A stretch of DNA of 64,000 nt from Enterococcus ureilyticus (GTDB taxonomy: Bacteria > Bacillota > Bacilli > Lactobacillales > Enterococcaceae), in contig NZ_MIKC01000042.1 of the NCBI RefSeq assembly GCF_001730315.1, forward strand, positions 62,001 to 126,000, written 5' to 3'. The notes under the pieces are model-generated. The model was not told the DNA's origin. It did no database searches and saw nothing but the letters and a program-made list of their open reading frames with translations. The first letter of the stretch is position 1. Every line of letters begins with the position of its first letter. Both the position numbers and the translations under genes were made by a program. This document shows, piece after piece, positions 1 to 8,362 of the stretch.

Positions 1-252
1 TTCTAATTGCTGCACAACATCAGAAAAGAAATAGTTACTGATGTCCGGTACTAAAATACCGATCGTGAAAGATTTGTTCATACGTAAGTTTTTAGCACTA
101 TAATTCATTTTATACCCTGTTTCTTCAATGACTTTTAATACTTTTTTTCGAGTTTCTTCAGAAAAGCGACCATTGTCATTAATAACTCTTGAAACAGTTG
201 CGACAGAAACGCCTGCTATTTCAGCAATGTCTTTAATAGAATAGTTTTTCAT
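1..252 (-). CDS. LacI/GalR-family transcriptional regulator (N-terminal part, runs off the window)
   Basis: The first 84 codons of a LacI-type repressor lie on the minus strand; the rest is outside the window. Residues 4-24 form the classic LacI helix-turn-helix (YSIKDIAEIAGVSVATVSRV), followed by the hinge region and the start of the periplasmic-binding-protein-like effector domain (FTIGILVPDISNYFF). It is divergent from the sugar-phosphate operon beginning at 464. Copies of one 13-bp motif lie just upstream of both, so it probably represses that operon and itself. The effector is likely a sugar or sugar phosphate handled by the operon; this is inference. Confidence 0.93.
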   Translation of the reverse strand, partial: MKNYSIKDIAEIAGVSVATVSRVINDNGRFSEETRKKVLKVIEETGYKMNYSAKNLRMNKSFTIGILVPDISNYFFSDVVQQLE

Positions 253-265
253 AAATCATGTCCTC

Positions 266-278
266 TTGAGTAATCGTT
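266..278. promoter_or_regulatory. Candidate LacI-family operator, copy 1
   Basis: TTGAGTAATCGTT lies 14 bp upstream of the lacI-type start codon. The same 13-mer occurs twice more in this intergenic region, at 400-412 (inverted) and 428-440. It contains the central CG step usual in LacI-family sites. This position would allow autorepression. Confidence 0.6.
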
Positions 279-353
279 CTCATTTTTCTTTGATATTTAC
301 CCATATTTTCTCATAAAAAAAGGCTGAATACAAATTTTCACTCCATATTTTGG

Positions 354-382
354 TTGACAGGTCAAAAAAATGGTGATATATT
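354..382 (+). promoter_or_regulatory. Promoter of the sugar-phosphate operon
   Basis: TTGACA (354-359), a 17-bp spacer and TATATT (377-382) form a near-consensus sigma-A promoter. Transcription would begin near 389, directly in front of two copies of the LacI-type operator. Confidence 0.8.
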
Positions 383-399
383 AACCATAAATAAAGGTA

Positions 400-440
400 A
401 ACGATTACTCAATTATTTTTTTAACTCTTGAGTAATCGTT
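400..440. promoter_or_regulatory. Inverted pair of candidate LacI-family operators
   Basis: AACGATTACTCAA (400-412) and its exact reverse complement TTGAGTAATCGTT (428-440) are separated by 15 bp. They sit just downstream of the promoter at 354-382 and upstream of the ribosome binding site. Two operators placed as a roadblock in the leader are the simplest reading. The 13-bp arms could also fold as an mRNA hairpin. Confidence 0.65.
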
Positions 441-463
441 ATCTCAAAAGGAGATGAGTCAGA

Positions 464-1117
464 GTGTCAATATTATTATGCCCATCAATGATGTGTGCTG
501 ATTTTTCTAATCTAAAAAAAGAAACACAAGAACTTGATCAAGCTGGGATCGATATTTTTCATATGGACTTTATGGATGGTAGTTTTGTGCCAAACTTTGG
601 AATGGGATTACAAGATTTTGAATTAGTCCGTTCTGTTACAGAGAAGCCAGTGGATGTTCATTTAATGATTCAAGAACCAAGCAAGTATGTTGAAAAATTT
701 GCGGATCTTGGAGCAGATATTATTTATATCCATCCAGAAGCAGATCAACAAGCGGCCCGAACGTTGGATATCATTCATCAAAAAGGAAAGAAAGCTGGCA
801 TCGCAATTAATCCAGGGACATCGGTTGAAATGGTTCAAGGATTATTGCCGTTAGTAGACTATGTGATGGTCATGACTGTTAATCCAGGCTTTGCTGGTCA
901 AAAGTATTTAGAGTATACCGATTCTAAAATAGAGAAGTTGCTAGCGTTAACAAATGAATATCACTTTGACGTGATGGTGGATGGCGCGATTTCACCCGAA
1001 AAGGTCCAACAACTAAGCAAAATTGGAGTGAAAGGCTTTGTCTTAGGGACCTCGGCCTTGTTTGGAAAGACTAGCACATATCAAGAGACCCTTGGAAAGT
1101 TAAGAGCAGGCGAATAA
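464..1117 (+). CDS. Ribulose-/allulose-phosphate 3-epimerase family protein
   Basis: A 217-residue TIM-barrel epimerase of the RPE/AlsE family, which interconverts ketose phosphates at C3 in the cytoplasm. The metal-binding residues are visible: H33 and D35 in HMDFMDG, H66 in DVHLM and D173 in MVDGAIS. The phosphate-binding stretch is NPGFAGQ (140-146). It starts with GTG at 464 behind AAAGGAG. The length fits the family. As first gene of an operon with an RpiB homologue and a PTS permease under a LacI regulator, it is more likely D-allulose-6-phosphate 3-epimerase or a similar catabolic enzyme than the housekeeping pentose-phosphate epimerase. Sequence alone does not settle the substrate. 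Confidence 0.88.
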   Translation: MSILLCPSMMCADFSNLKKETQELDQAGIDIFHMDFMDGSFVPNFGMGLQDFELVRSVTEKPVDVHLMIQEPSKYVEKFADLGADIIYIHPEADQQAARTLDIIHQKGKKAGIAINPGTSVEMVQGLLPLVDYVMVMTVNPGFAGQKYLEYTDSKIEKLLALTNEYHFDVMVDGAISPEKVQQLSKIGVKGFVLGTSALFGKTSTYQETLGKLRAGE

Positions 1118-1156
1118 GTTGATTTTTTGATTCTAAATAACAGGAGGTATCATTTT

Positions 1157-1594
1157 ATGAAATTAGCAATCGGCAGCGATCATGTTGGCTTTGAGTTGAA
1201 GCCCATCATTATCGACTATGTAAAAGAATTAGGCCATGAGATCGAAGATTTTGGACCGAATTCATCAGAGCGAACGGATTACCCTCAATATGGGAAAAAA
1301 GTAGCAGAAGAAGTGGCTTCAGGAAATTTTGATGGAGGTATTTTGATTTGCGGTACTGGGGTAGGGATTTCAATTGCTGCCAACAAAGTCAAAGGCATCC
1401 GAGCAGTTGTATGTAGTGAACCTTATTCGGCTAAGCTTTCTAAGGAACATAACAACACGAATATTGTAGCATTCGGCTCTAGGGTGGTTGGCAGTGAGTT
1501 AGCCAAGATGATTGTAAAAGAATGGCTAGATGCTACCTTTGAAGGCGGCAGACATGCCAAACGTGTAGAGATGATTCAACAGATAGAGAGTTAA
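1157..1594 (+). CDS. rpiB: RpiB-type sugar-phosphate isomerase
   Basis: A 145-residue RpiB/LacAB-family aldose-ketose isomerase. It carries the N-terminal GSDHVGF motif (D8, H9), the catalytic cysteine C65 in CGTGVGIS, and H98 with the HNNTNIVAFGSR motif. The start at 1157 is chosen because CAGGAGGT precedes it; an in-frame TTG at 1127 would add ten unlikely residues. RpiB enzymes convert ribose 5-phosphate to ribulose 5-phosphate, and E. coli RpiB also takes allose 6-phosphate. Beside an AlsE-like epimerase, allose 6-phosphate to allulose 6-phosphate is a plausible role here. The family is certain; the substrate is inferred. Confidence 0.9.
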   Translation: MKLAIGSDHVGFELKPIIIDYVKELGHEIEDFGPNSSERTDYPQYGKKVAEEVASGNFDGGILICGTGVGISIAANKVKGIRAVVCSEPYSAKLSKEHNNTNIVAFGSRVVGSELAKMIVKEWLDATFEGGRHAKRVEMIQQIES

Positions 1595-1660
1595 AAGGGT
1601 TCAATTTTCTTTACCGTTGATTCTTTTTGATAAAATATGAAATAATTTGAAAAATAATGG

Positions 1661-1689
1661 TTGATATTGAAAAAAATAGATGCTATTAT
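1661..1689 (+). promoter_or_regulatory. Probable internal promoter before the TIM-barrel isomerase gene
   Basis: TTGATA (1661-1666), a 17-bp spacer and TATTAT (1684-1689) lie in the 127-bp gap after the RpiB gene. This could give separate or additional transcription of the next two genes. Confidence 0.5.
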
Positions 1690-1721
1690 GGGGGTGTAGA
1701 AGAAGACAGGAGGAATAAAAA

Positions 1722-2648
1722 ATGAAATTAGCAACAAGAATCAATTCATTTTTACCGAAATTCAATCATGACGTGGGAGAAGTCCTACAAGAATTTAACC
1801 GTCTAGGGCTAACCCATGTTGACCTTAATTATCCAGAGCATGTAGAAAATATTTCGGCTGACAAGATGAACGAGCTTTTACAACAAAATCATTTAAAAGC
1901 AAATGGTGTGGCACTAAGGTTTAGAAGTGAGTTTATCAATGGCGAATTAGGAAATGCGGATCAGAGTATTTCTAGCAATGCAGTTAAACTGTGCAAAGAA
2001 GCGTGTGATTATTGTCGCGAAGTAGGTGGAGAAGTCGTGACGATCTGGTTAGGCTTTGATGGGTTTGATTATTCATTCCAGATCGACTATGAAAAAGTTT
2101 GGAACCAAATCAAAGCCTGTATGATTGAAATTACAGACTATGCGCCTGATCTTAAGATCAGCATTGAGTACAAGCCGTTTCAACCAAGAGCTTATGCATT
2201 CTTAGATAGTTTCGGAGTTGCTTTATCAATGGTTCATGAGGTTGGCCGTGAGAATTTAGGGATTACCTTAGATTATTGCCACATGCTAATGAAACATGAA
2301 AATCCAGCCTACGGCGCGAGCATCTTAGGCAGTCGTCAAAAACTATTTGGGGTTCATTTAAATGATGGCTATGGTCTAAATGATGATGGATTGATGATCG
2401 GTACAAGCAGTTTGATCAAGACGATCGAATTTATCTACTATACAAAATTGCACAATTATGATCACGCTTTCTATTTCGACACATTTCCAATTATTGAAGA
2501 TCCTGTAGAAGAGTGTGAAAGAAATATCAACATGATCAAAAAAATCGATGGGATCATTGATCGATTAGGAATGAACTACATCGCTGATGTGATCAAACAA
2601 AACAGTGCAGTGAAAGTAAGTGATTTAGTATTAGAAATCTTAGCCTAA
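1722..2648 (+). CDS. Sugar phosphate isomerase/epimerase (AP-endonuclease-2-like TIM barrel)
   Basis: A 308-residue xylose-isomerase-like TIM barrel (AP_endonuc_2 superfamily). Likely metal-binding acids and histidines lie in SIEYKPF, ITLDYCHML, FGVHLNDGYG and FYFDTFP. These proteins are cytoplasmic isomerases or epimerases of sugars and sugar derivatives such as inosose, hydroxypyruvate or tagatose. AGGAGG precedes the ATG. It lies between the RpiB-like gene and the PTS gene, so it probably supplies another interconversion step in the same pathway. I do not recognise a specific substrate. Confidence 0.82.
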   Translation: MKLATRINSFLPKFNHDVGEVLQEFNRLGLTHVDLNYPEHVENISADKMNELLQQNHLKANGVALRFRSEFINGELGNADQSISSNAVKLCKEACDYCREVGGEVVTIWLGFDGFDYSFQIDYEKVWNQIKACMIEITDYAPDLKISIEYKPFQPRAYAFLDSFGVALSMVHEVGRENLGITLDYCHMLMKHENPAYGASILGSRQKLFGVHLNDGYGLNDDGLMIGTSSLIKTIEFIYYTKLHNYDHAFYFDTFPIIEDPVEECERNINMIKKIDGIIDRLGMNYIADVIKQNSAVKVSDLVLEILA

Positions 2649-2700
2649 GATTTCTAATACATTGTTCCAATAACAAAAAGAACTAGGGGAGTGAACAAGG

Positions 2701-4074
2701 ATGGATTTCAAATTAGCAGCAAAAGAAATTTTAGAAAATGTTGGCGGTCCAGAAAATCTAGCGAATATGACCCATTGTGCTACACGATTGAGATTAACGC
2801 TGAAAGATCCTTCTAAGGCAAATGATGAGGCAGTAAAACAAATTGATGGTGTTGTTAATGTCGTGAACAAAGCTGGCCAATACCAAATCTTAATCGGCAC
2901 TGAAGTTCCTAAATTATATGATGAATTCGAAGCGTTGGTTACAGGGGAAGATGGCAATAGTCAAGTAAAGGATAGCGGGGAGCATTCTGGCAGTATTATC
3001 AGTAATATCTTTTCAGCAATATCAGCAATTTTTGCGCCATTATTACCTGCATTAGCTGGATCAGGGATTTTACGAGGACTATTGATTTTAGCTGTTCAAA
3101 CAGGAATTTTATCTGAAAATAGCGGGACTTATAGTATCTTAAATGTTGCTTCAATGAGTGTCTTTTATTTTTTACCTGTATTGTTAGCGTTTACTTCTGC
3201 GAGAAGATTTGGCGTTAGTCCATACTTATCTGCTTTGATCGGTGCGGCGCTGTTGAATCCAGAATTTATTGCATTGATGGGTGACACTGGAAATGGTACA
3301 ACAACAAGCTTTTTGAAGATTCCAGTAGTATTGATGAATTACAATTCTACAGTTGTTCCGATCATTCTTTCAATTTGGGCATTCTCTTATCTTTATAAAT
3401 TTTTAGACAGAAAAGTGCCTGAGACATTAAAATTAGTGGTTGTTCCGTTGATTTCTCTAGCGGTAATGATTCCTTTAACGATTATTGTAATCGGTCCAAT
3501 TGGTGTTTATAGCGGTGAAGCGGTGGCTCAGGTCGTTAACTGGTTGATTGAACGTAGTAGTATCTTGACAGGTATCTTGATTGGTGGCGGTTGGAGTGTT
3601 CTAGTAAGTCTAGGAATTCACTGGGCGGTTAATCCAATCATGATCAATAATGTCTCAACCTATGGCTTTGATTATATTGTACCGTTTACCTTTGCCTGTA
3701 ATTTTGCTGTTATTGGTACGACGATTGGTGTCTATTTTAAAGCAAGAAACAACAAATTACGTAGTTTTGCGTTAACAGGTCTAGTGACGGTCGCACTTTC
3801 AGCCATTATCGAACCTACATTATTTGGCTTACTAGTAAAAAACAAAAAATTATTTTTAGCACAAATCATTGGCGGTGCTGTCGGCGGTGCATATTTAGGA
3901 CTGACAAAAGTCGTAACGAACGCTTTTGTATTTGGTAGTGTGACAACTTTTCCAGCTTTTGTAACAGACAATGCGTCAAACTTTATTCAAGCAATGATTG
4001 GATTAGCAATTTCACTGGTTACGTCAGCAGTTCTAGGGTATATGTTTACTGAAAGAGAAGAAATGTTATCTTAA
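2701..4074 (+). CDS. PTS sugar transporter subunit EIIBC (glucose/sucrose superfamily)
   Basis: A 457-residue membrane permease of the phosphotransferase system. The N-terminal EIIB domain (about 1-85) has the phosphorylated cysteine C26 in the signature MTHCATRLRL. After a short linker, the EIIC domain (about 105-455) has roughly ten hydrophobic segments and the IIC landmarks HWAVNPIMINN and IIEPTLFG. No EIIA domain is fused or encoded nearby, so it must borrow one in trans, as sucrose- and MurNAc-type permeases do. It would import and phosphorylate the sugar processed by the three upstream enzymes. The start follows GGGGAG with suitable spacing. Confidence 0.93.
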   Translation: MDFKLAAKEILENVGGPENLANMTHCATRLRLTLKDPSKANDEAVKQIDGVVNVVNKAGQYQILIGTEVPKLYDEFEALVTGEDGNSQVKDSGEHSGSIISNIFSAISAIFAPLLPALAGSGILRGLLILAVQTGILSENSGTYSILNVASMSVFYFLPVLLAFTSARRFGVSPYLSALIGAALLNPEFIALMGDTGNGTTTSFLKIPVVLMNYNSTVVPIILSIWAFSYLYKFLDRKVPETLKLVVVPLISLAVMIPLTIIVIGPIGVYSGEAVAQVVNWLIERSSILTGILIGGGWSVLVSLGIHWAVNPIMINNVSTYGFDYIVPFTFACNFAVIGTTIGVYFKARNNKLRSFALTGLVTVALSAIIEPTLFGLLVKNKKLFLAQIIGGAVGGAYLGLTKVVTNAFVFGSVTTFPAFVTDNASNFIQAMIGLAISLVTSAVLGYMFTEREEMLS

Positions 4075-4195
4075 AATCTAAAATAACTTCTTTCAAATTG
4101 GCTTATTTCGTTACTATTTATCGCTATTTATGGTATTTTAAGAATGAGTATTTTTCTTGAAATAATTAGTAATGAAAAAATGAAAGGAGTTTCTT

Positions 4196-4933
4196 ATGAT
4201 TCCATATGTTCGCCAAGAGAAGATCATCGAGATTCTAGAAAGTAGAGAATTGATCAAGATCGAGGAATTACAAAAATTAATCCCAGAAGTTTCGATATCC
4301 ACACTTAGACGTGATTTGAAGGAACTGGAAGGGGTAAATAAAGTACAAACCTTATCAGGTGGTGCCGTCAAGCTTTCTTCAAGTGTATCAGAGCTGCCAA
4401 TGGCAACAAAAGCCAGTTTACAAACGAAAGAAAAGCTCCATATAGCACAGCTAGCTGCTCGTGAAGTGGTAGCGGGAGAGACGATCTATTTAGATTCGGG
4501 TTCGACTTGCACCGTATTGTTAAGAGAGTTACTCAAAAAGAAGATTCGCATCGTCACGACAAATACAGATGTATTTAGACTGACTGGGGAGTTTGAAGCA
4601 GATATTACGATTTTAGGCGGCACTTATGATCCTAAAATTTCATCATTAAGTGGGCCGCTCGCTGAAGCGAATATTCAAAAATATGTCTTTGATAAAGCGT
4701 TTCTCGGGGCAAATGGCATTGATTTGAAATTTGGCGTAACAACACCTAATTTGATTGAAGCAATCAAAAAAAAGACAGTCATCGATCACGCCAAACAAGC
4801 ATTCTTAGTCTGTGATAGTTCTAAATTTCATAAGACATCGGCAGTGAAATCATTTGATTTGAACGAAGTGGTGTTGATTACAGACAAAGTGGATCTTGAG
4901 TTGAGTAAAGAAATGAAAGTCATCTCTGAATAA
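4196..4933 (+). CDS. DeoR/GlpR-family transcriptional regulator
   Basis: A 245-residue DeoR-type regulator. The N-terminal winged helix (residues 5-57) carries the family pattern VSISTLRRDLKELE. The C-terminal sugar-phosphate-sensing domain shows YLDSGSTC, TTNTDV and FLGANGID. AAAGGAG precedes the ATG. It follows the PTS gene by 120 bp, reads the same way and ends at a strong terminator, so it probably regulates this operon in response to a phosphorylated intermediate. A LacI repressor at one end and a DeoR repressor at the other means two possible inputs. Confidence 0.9.
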   Translation: MIPYVRQEKIIEILESRELIKIEELQKLIPEVSISTLRRDLKELEGVNKVQTLSGGAVKLSSSVSELPMATKASLQTKEKLHIAQLAAREVVAGETIYLDSGSTCTVLLRELLKKKIRIVTTNTDVFRLTGEFEADITILGGTYDPKISSLSGPLAEANIQKYVFDKAFLGANGIDLKFGVTTPNLIEAIKKKTVIDHAKQAFLVCDSSKFHKTSAVKSFDLNEVVLITDKVDLELSKEMKVISE

Positions 4934-4941
4934 AAAAATAC

Positions 4942-4985
4942 AAAATGAAGCATGCCTCTCTTTTTTTAGAGACGTGCTTCATTTT
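4942..4985. terminator. Bidirectional rho-independent terminator
   Basis: A long stem built from AAAATGAAGCA and TGCTTCATTTT, with an inner GCCTCT/AGAGAC stem and T runs on both sides. It separates the DeoR gene from the convergent ABC permease gene. Confidence 0.85.
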
Positions 4986-5023
4986 ATTTCAATATCATTC
5001 AAAAGTTCTCATATGAACAGTTT

Positions 5024-5794
5024 TTAGCTTCTCAATCCGCGGCCTCTATCAATCAGGTACCAGCAAACGGCATAAAGCACAGAGATAAAAAGAACCAAAA
5101 TAATCAGAGACCAGATAATTGGCACATCGATCGTTCCTAAAAAGCCATAGCGAAATCCGGAAATCATATAAACGATAGGATTGATTTTAGAAATTGCTTG
5201 CCAAATCGGCGGCAACATTGAGATGGCATAAAATACCCCGCCAAGATACGTTAATGGCTGTAAAACAAAGGTTGGGACAATCGATACATCATCAAACGAC
5301 TGGGCAAAGATCCCATTTAATAAACCTGCTAATGAGAATAAAATAGCCGTCATAAGAAGTGTGATAATAACAATAGACCATGAATAAACGTGAAGAGGGA
5401 CAAAAAATAGCGAGATAATGGTTACTAATGTGCCGACTAGTACGCTTCGACCAAGTCCGCCAATCACAAAGCCCCAAATAATAATATGAGTTGGAACAGG
5501 AGCAACTAATAATTCTTCAATATTTTTCTGAAACTTTTGTGAGAAAAATGAAGAAGAGACATTCGCATAAGAGCTTGTAATTACAGACATCATGATCAGT
5601 CCTGGAACGATAAATTCCATATAAGAGAAACCTTCCATTTGACCGATCCGTCCGCCAATCAAGTTTCCAAAGATGACAAAATATAAGGATGTGGTAATAA
5701 CAGGCGGAACTAAAGTTTGAACCCAAATCCGCAAATAACGATTCGTTTCTTTTACTGCAAGGCTTCTTAGAGCCGTGAAATATAGCTTGAACAT
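5024..5794 (-). CDS. ABC-2 type transporter permease
   Basis: A 256-residue integral membrane protein with six predicted hydrophobic segments, typical of ABC-2 exporter permeases (YadH-like). The C-terminal half has the pattern PLTYLGGVFYAISMLPP followed by NPIVYMISGFRYG, which is characteristic of the family. It is the last gene of a three-gene unit ArsR - ATPase - permease on the minus strand, with GAGGAG before the ATG. It should form the membrane channel partnered by the ATPase at 5837-6751. The exported substrate is unknown; drugs, lipids or polysaccharide precursors are all possible. Confidence 0.9.
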   Translation of the reverse strand: MFKLYFTALRSLAVKETNRYLRIWVQTLVPPVITTSLYFVIFGNLIGGRIGQMEGFSYMEFIVPGLIMMSVITSSYANVSSSFFSQKFQKNIEELLVAPVPTHIIIWGFVIGGLGRSVLVGTLVTIISLFFVPLHVYSWSIVIITLLMTAILFSLAGLLNGIFAQSFDDVSIVPTFVLQPLTYLGGVFYAISMLPPIWQAISKINPIVYMISGFRYGFLGTIDVPIIWSLIILVLFISVLYAVCWYLIDRGRGLRS

Positions 5795-5836
5795 GTTTTA
5801 TTCTCCTCAATTTAAAAGCTTAGCGAAGTGTTTCGC

Positions 5837-6751
5837 TTAACGTTTTTCTTCTGTGATTTTTAAAAATAGCTCTTCTAAACGATTTGATTTGTTGCGCAGA
5901 GAAAGAACTTTTATTCCTTGAGCTGTCAGTTGCCCAAACAACTCGTTGATTCCTTGATCTCGTTCGACTTCAACAACTAAGGTTCGTTCATCTTCAAAAC
6001 TATGCGTATACCCAACAATTTCAAGTGGTTGTTCAAAATCCTCTAAATCAAAAATAAAGGTTTCAAATTGTAGTTTTGCCAAAAGAGTTTTCATACTGGT
6101 ATTTTCAATCAATTCACCTGATTGAATGATCCCAATATTCCGACAAAGCATTTCTGCTTCTTCTAGGTAATGAGTCGTAAGGATAATGGTTGTACCATTT
6201 TCATTTAGTTCTCTTAGAAAATCCCACATTTCACGTCTCAATTCAATATCCACGCCCGCTGTTGGTTCATCTAAAATCAGTAACCGGGGTTCATGCATCA
6301 AAGCGCGTGCAATCATCAATCTACGTTTCATACCGCCAGAAAGCATTCGGGCACGTACATTTCGTTTTTCCCACAAATTAGATTGTTTCAAGTATTTTTC
6401 GCTGCGTTTTAAGGCTTCTTTTCGTGAAACGCCATAGTAACCCGCTTGGTTGACCACGATTTGTTCAACTGTTTCAAAAGGGTTAAAATTGAATTCTTGT
6501 GGAACTAAACCAATTTGTTGTTTTGCGAGGACTAGTTCTTTATCAATATCATAGCCAAAAATAGTTACTTTCCCCGATGTTTTATTGACAAGAGAGGTGA
6601 TGATGCCGATAGTTGTTGATTTTCCAGCGCCGTTTGGACCTAGAAGGGCATAAAAATCGCCTTCTTCTACGACTAAATCGATTCCTTTTAGCGCTTGTAC
6701 GCCTGTTGCATAAACTTTCTTTAACTCTTTTATTTCCAGTGCATATGTCAT
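5837..6751 (-). CDS. ABC transporter ATP-binding protein
   Basis: A 304-residue ABC ATPase. Walker A is GPNGAGKST, the signature is LSGGMKRRLMIARAL, Walker B is LLILDEPTAGVD and the switch histidine is in TTHYLEEAE. The C-terminal 80 residues form the extension typical of drug- or antibiotic-type exporters (CcmA/YadG-like). Its ATG overlaps the stop of the upstream ArsR gene (ATGA), so translation is coupled. With the downstream permease it makes a two-component exporter controlled by the metal- or stress-sensing ArsR-type repressor. Confidence 0.94.
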   Translation of the reverse strand: MTYALEIKELKKVYATGVQALKGIDLVVEEGDFYALLGPNGAGKSTTIGIITSLVNKTSGKVTIFGYDIDKELVLAKQQIGLVPQEFNFNPFETVEQIVVNQAGYYGVSRKEALKRSEKYLKQSNLWEKRNVRARMLSGGMKRRLMIARALMHEPRLLILDEPTAGVDIELRREMWDFLRELNENGTTIILTTHYLEEAEMLCRNIGIIQSGELIENTSMKTLLAKLQFETFIFDLEDFEQPLEIVGYTHSFEDERTLVVEVERDQGINELFGQLTAQGIKVLSLRNKSNRLEELFLKITEEKR

Positions 6752-7086
6752 TTTATAGAGGTCTCCTTATTGGTCTGATTCTTTCGTTTAGCGTTTGTCT
6801 CAATGTTTTCAGTGCAATCGGAAAATAAGTGTGTCATAGAATCCATAAACTCCTCCACAAAGTCTTCCCTTAATGTGTAGTGGTGCCATTGCTTTTGTTT
6901 ACTCACTGAGACGATACCCACTTTTTCTAATACTTTCATATGATGGGAAAGGGTCGGCTGAGTAAAGTCAAAATGGTTTAATACATCACATGCACACATA
7001 TCACTATATGAAAGCAAATCGATGATTTTCATTCGTTTAGGATCAGCCATTGCCTTAAGCGCTAATGAAATACGTTCATAATCCAA
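6748..7086 (-). CDS. ArsR/SmtB-family transcriptional regulator
   Basis: A winged-helix repressor of about 112 residues with KAMADPKRMKIIDLL, the DNA-recognition segment TQPTLSHHMKVLEKVGIV and the wing following it. A CAC motif (MCACDVL) sits where ArsR/CadC-type proteins often bind thiophilic metals. Start choice: a TTG at 7086 has AAAGGAG at a 7-nt distance. The ATG at 7092 is only 1 nt from that Shine-Dalgarno, and the ATG at 7107 lies inside the operator palindrome. It is first in an operon with an ABC exporter, and an operator over its own start site indicates autoregulation. Confidence 0.88.
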   Translation of the reverse strand: MDYERISLALKAMADPKRMKIIDLLSYSDMCACDVLNHFDFTQPTLSHHMKVLEKVGIVSVSKQKQWHHYTLREDFVEEFMDSMTHLFSDCTENIETNAKRKNQTNKETSIK

Positions 7087-7102
7087 GCTCATTCTCCTTT
7101 CG

Positions 7103-7154
7103 AACATAGATAGATATCTATGTTAAATATAAATTAACTTAAATCGAATGTCAA
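7103..7154 (-). promoter_or_regulatory. Promoter and palindromic operator of the ArsR-ABC operon
   Basis: Reading on the minus strand, TTGACA (7154-7149), a 17-bp spacer and TATATT (7131-7126) form a consensus promoter. Directly downstream, over the transcription start, is a perfect 10-bp inverted repeat AACATAGATA / TATCTATGTT with a 2-bp centre (7103-7124). This is the usual placement of an ArsR/SmtB operator. Confidence 0.85.
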
Positions 7155-7284
7155 GGGAAACTAACATGGGAGAATAAGATATTTTTTAAGAAGCTTCATC
7201 CAAAGAAGGAATGCTGTTATAATGGAAGCTAGAACTAGCTTGATCACCGAAAAATTTGCATCTTAGAGGAGTAACCTAAAAAAT

Positions 7285-8052
7285 ATGAAAAATATCCGAC
7301 TAACAATTGAGTATGATGGCACGAGATACCTTGGCTGGCAACGGCTTGGTGACTCAGATAAAACGATCCAAGGAAAAATCGAGAATATACTAACCCAAAT
7401 GGCGCGTACAAAAGTTGAAATTATCGGCTCTGGCCGAACAGATGCTGGAACGCATGCTAGAGGACAGGTTGCGAATTTTAAAACCGATAGCACGGTAAGC
7501 TTACCAGAGATGATCGACTTTCTTAATCGCTATTTGCCACAAGACATTGTTGTGCAAAAAATAGAAGAAGTACCAGAAAGATTTCATGCGCGATATAATG
7601 CTGTAGGGAAAAAATACAGCTATTATATTTGGAATGATAAAGTTCCTTCGGCATTTGAACGAAATTATAGTTACCACTATGCCCAAGATTTAGATATTGA
7701 ATTAATGAATCAAGCCTGTCTTAAATTGATTGGAACCCATGATTATATTGGCTTTTCTGCACTTAAAAAAACCAAAAAATCAACGACGCGAACAATTGAG
7801 GAAATATCAATCAAAAAAGAGGGGAAACGACTCCATTTTACCTTTGTAGGCAACGGCTTTTTGCATAAAATGGTTCGGATTCTGGTCGGGACACTTTTGG
7901 AAATCGGAGCGGGGGAACTTTCATTAGAAACGATTGATGAAGTATTTGAAAGCAAAATCAGAAGTGAAGCGGGTGTGACAGTTCCTGCACAAGGACTATT
8001 TTTGGATGAGGTTTATTATAAAGAAGACCAGAGAGAGCTGTCAGTTGCTTGA
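7285..8052 (+). CDS. truA: tRNA pseudouridine(38-40) synthase TruA
   Basis: A 255-residue pseudouridine synthase that modifies uridines 38-40 in the tRNA anticodon arm. The catalytic aspartate is D53 in GSGRTDAGTHA. Other TruA landmarks are IEYDGTRYLGWQ at the N-terminus, RFHARYNAVGKKYSY, and FLHKMVRILVGTLLEIG. Length and domain order match the family. The gene stands alone here with a terminator just behind it; a TATAAT element lies at about 7216. A few residues near the C-terminus are variable and not informative. Confidence 0.97.
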   Translation: MKNIRLTIEYDGTRYLGWQRLGDSDKTIQGKIENILTQMARTKVEIIGSGRTDAGTHARGQVANFKTDSTVSLPEMIDFLNRYLPQDIVVQKIEEVPERFHARYNAVGKKYSYYIWNDKVPSAFERNYSYHYAQDLDIELMNQACLKLIGTHDYIGFSALKKTKKSTTRTIEEISIKKEGKRLHFTFVGNGFLHKMVRILVGTLLEIGAGELSLETIDEVFESKIRSEAGVTVPAQGLFLDEVYYKEDQRELSVA

Positions 8053-8078
8053 AGAAAATATACTAAGAACTTAAAGAA

Positions 8079-8102
8079 AACAGGAGCATATCCTGTTTTT
8101 TT
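8079..8102 (+). terminator. Rho-independent terminator after truA
   Basis: AACAGGA / TCCTGTT stem with a short loop, followed by seven T residues. Confidence 0.8.
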
Positions 8103-8178
8103 GATACAATAAAAGAGGATTCACGCGGTATATTTAAATTAGAAACGTGTGCAATAATAGAAAAATAGGGGTTAAAAG

Positions 8179-8256
8179 ATGAAAAAAATGGGGAAGAAAG
8201 TCGTTAGATGGTTAAAAAGGGGAAGAGGCAAAAGCAACACAGAACAGTTTGAATAA
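8179..8256 (+). CDS. Possible 25-residue cationic small protein
   Basis: A short reading frame, ATG to TAA, in the 310-bp gap between truA and the DUF998-like gene. AGGGG lies 7 nt before the start. The peptide begins MKKMGKKVVRWLKRGRGKS and ends acidic (TEQFE). It is strongly basic with one short amphipathic stretch and has no recognisable family. It could be a real small protein or chance; the Shine-Dalgarno and the position after a terminator are the only support. Confidence 0.3.
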   Translation: MKKMGKKVVRWLKRGRGKSNTEQFE

Positions 8257-8362
8257 ACAGTAAAGGATTTTTAAAAAGTATGTTGATTAAAGCGCCTGAT
8301 TGATTATTGGAGAACAGAGTAGTATATACTGCAAGTTCGGGTGTTAAAACAGGAGGGGCAAA

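Noticed and set aside
400-440. Transcription terminator
   Set aside because: The 13-bp inverted repeat has no T run after it and matches a third copy upstream, so operators are a better explanation.
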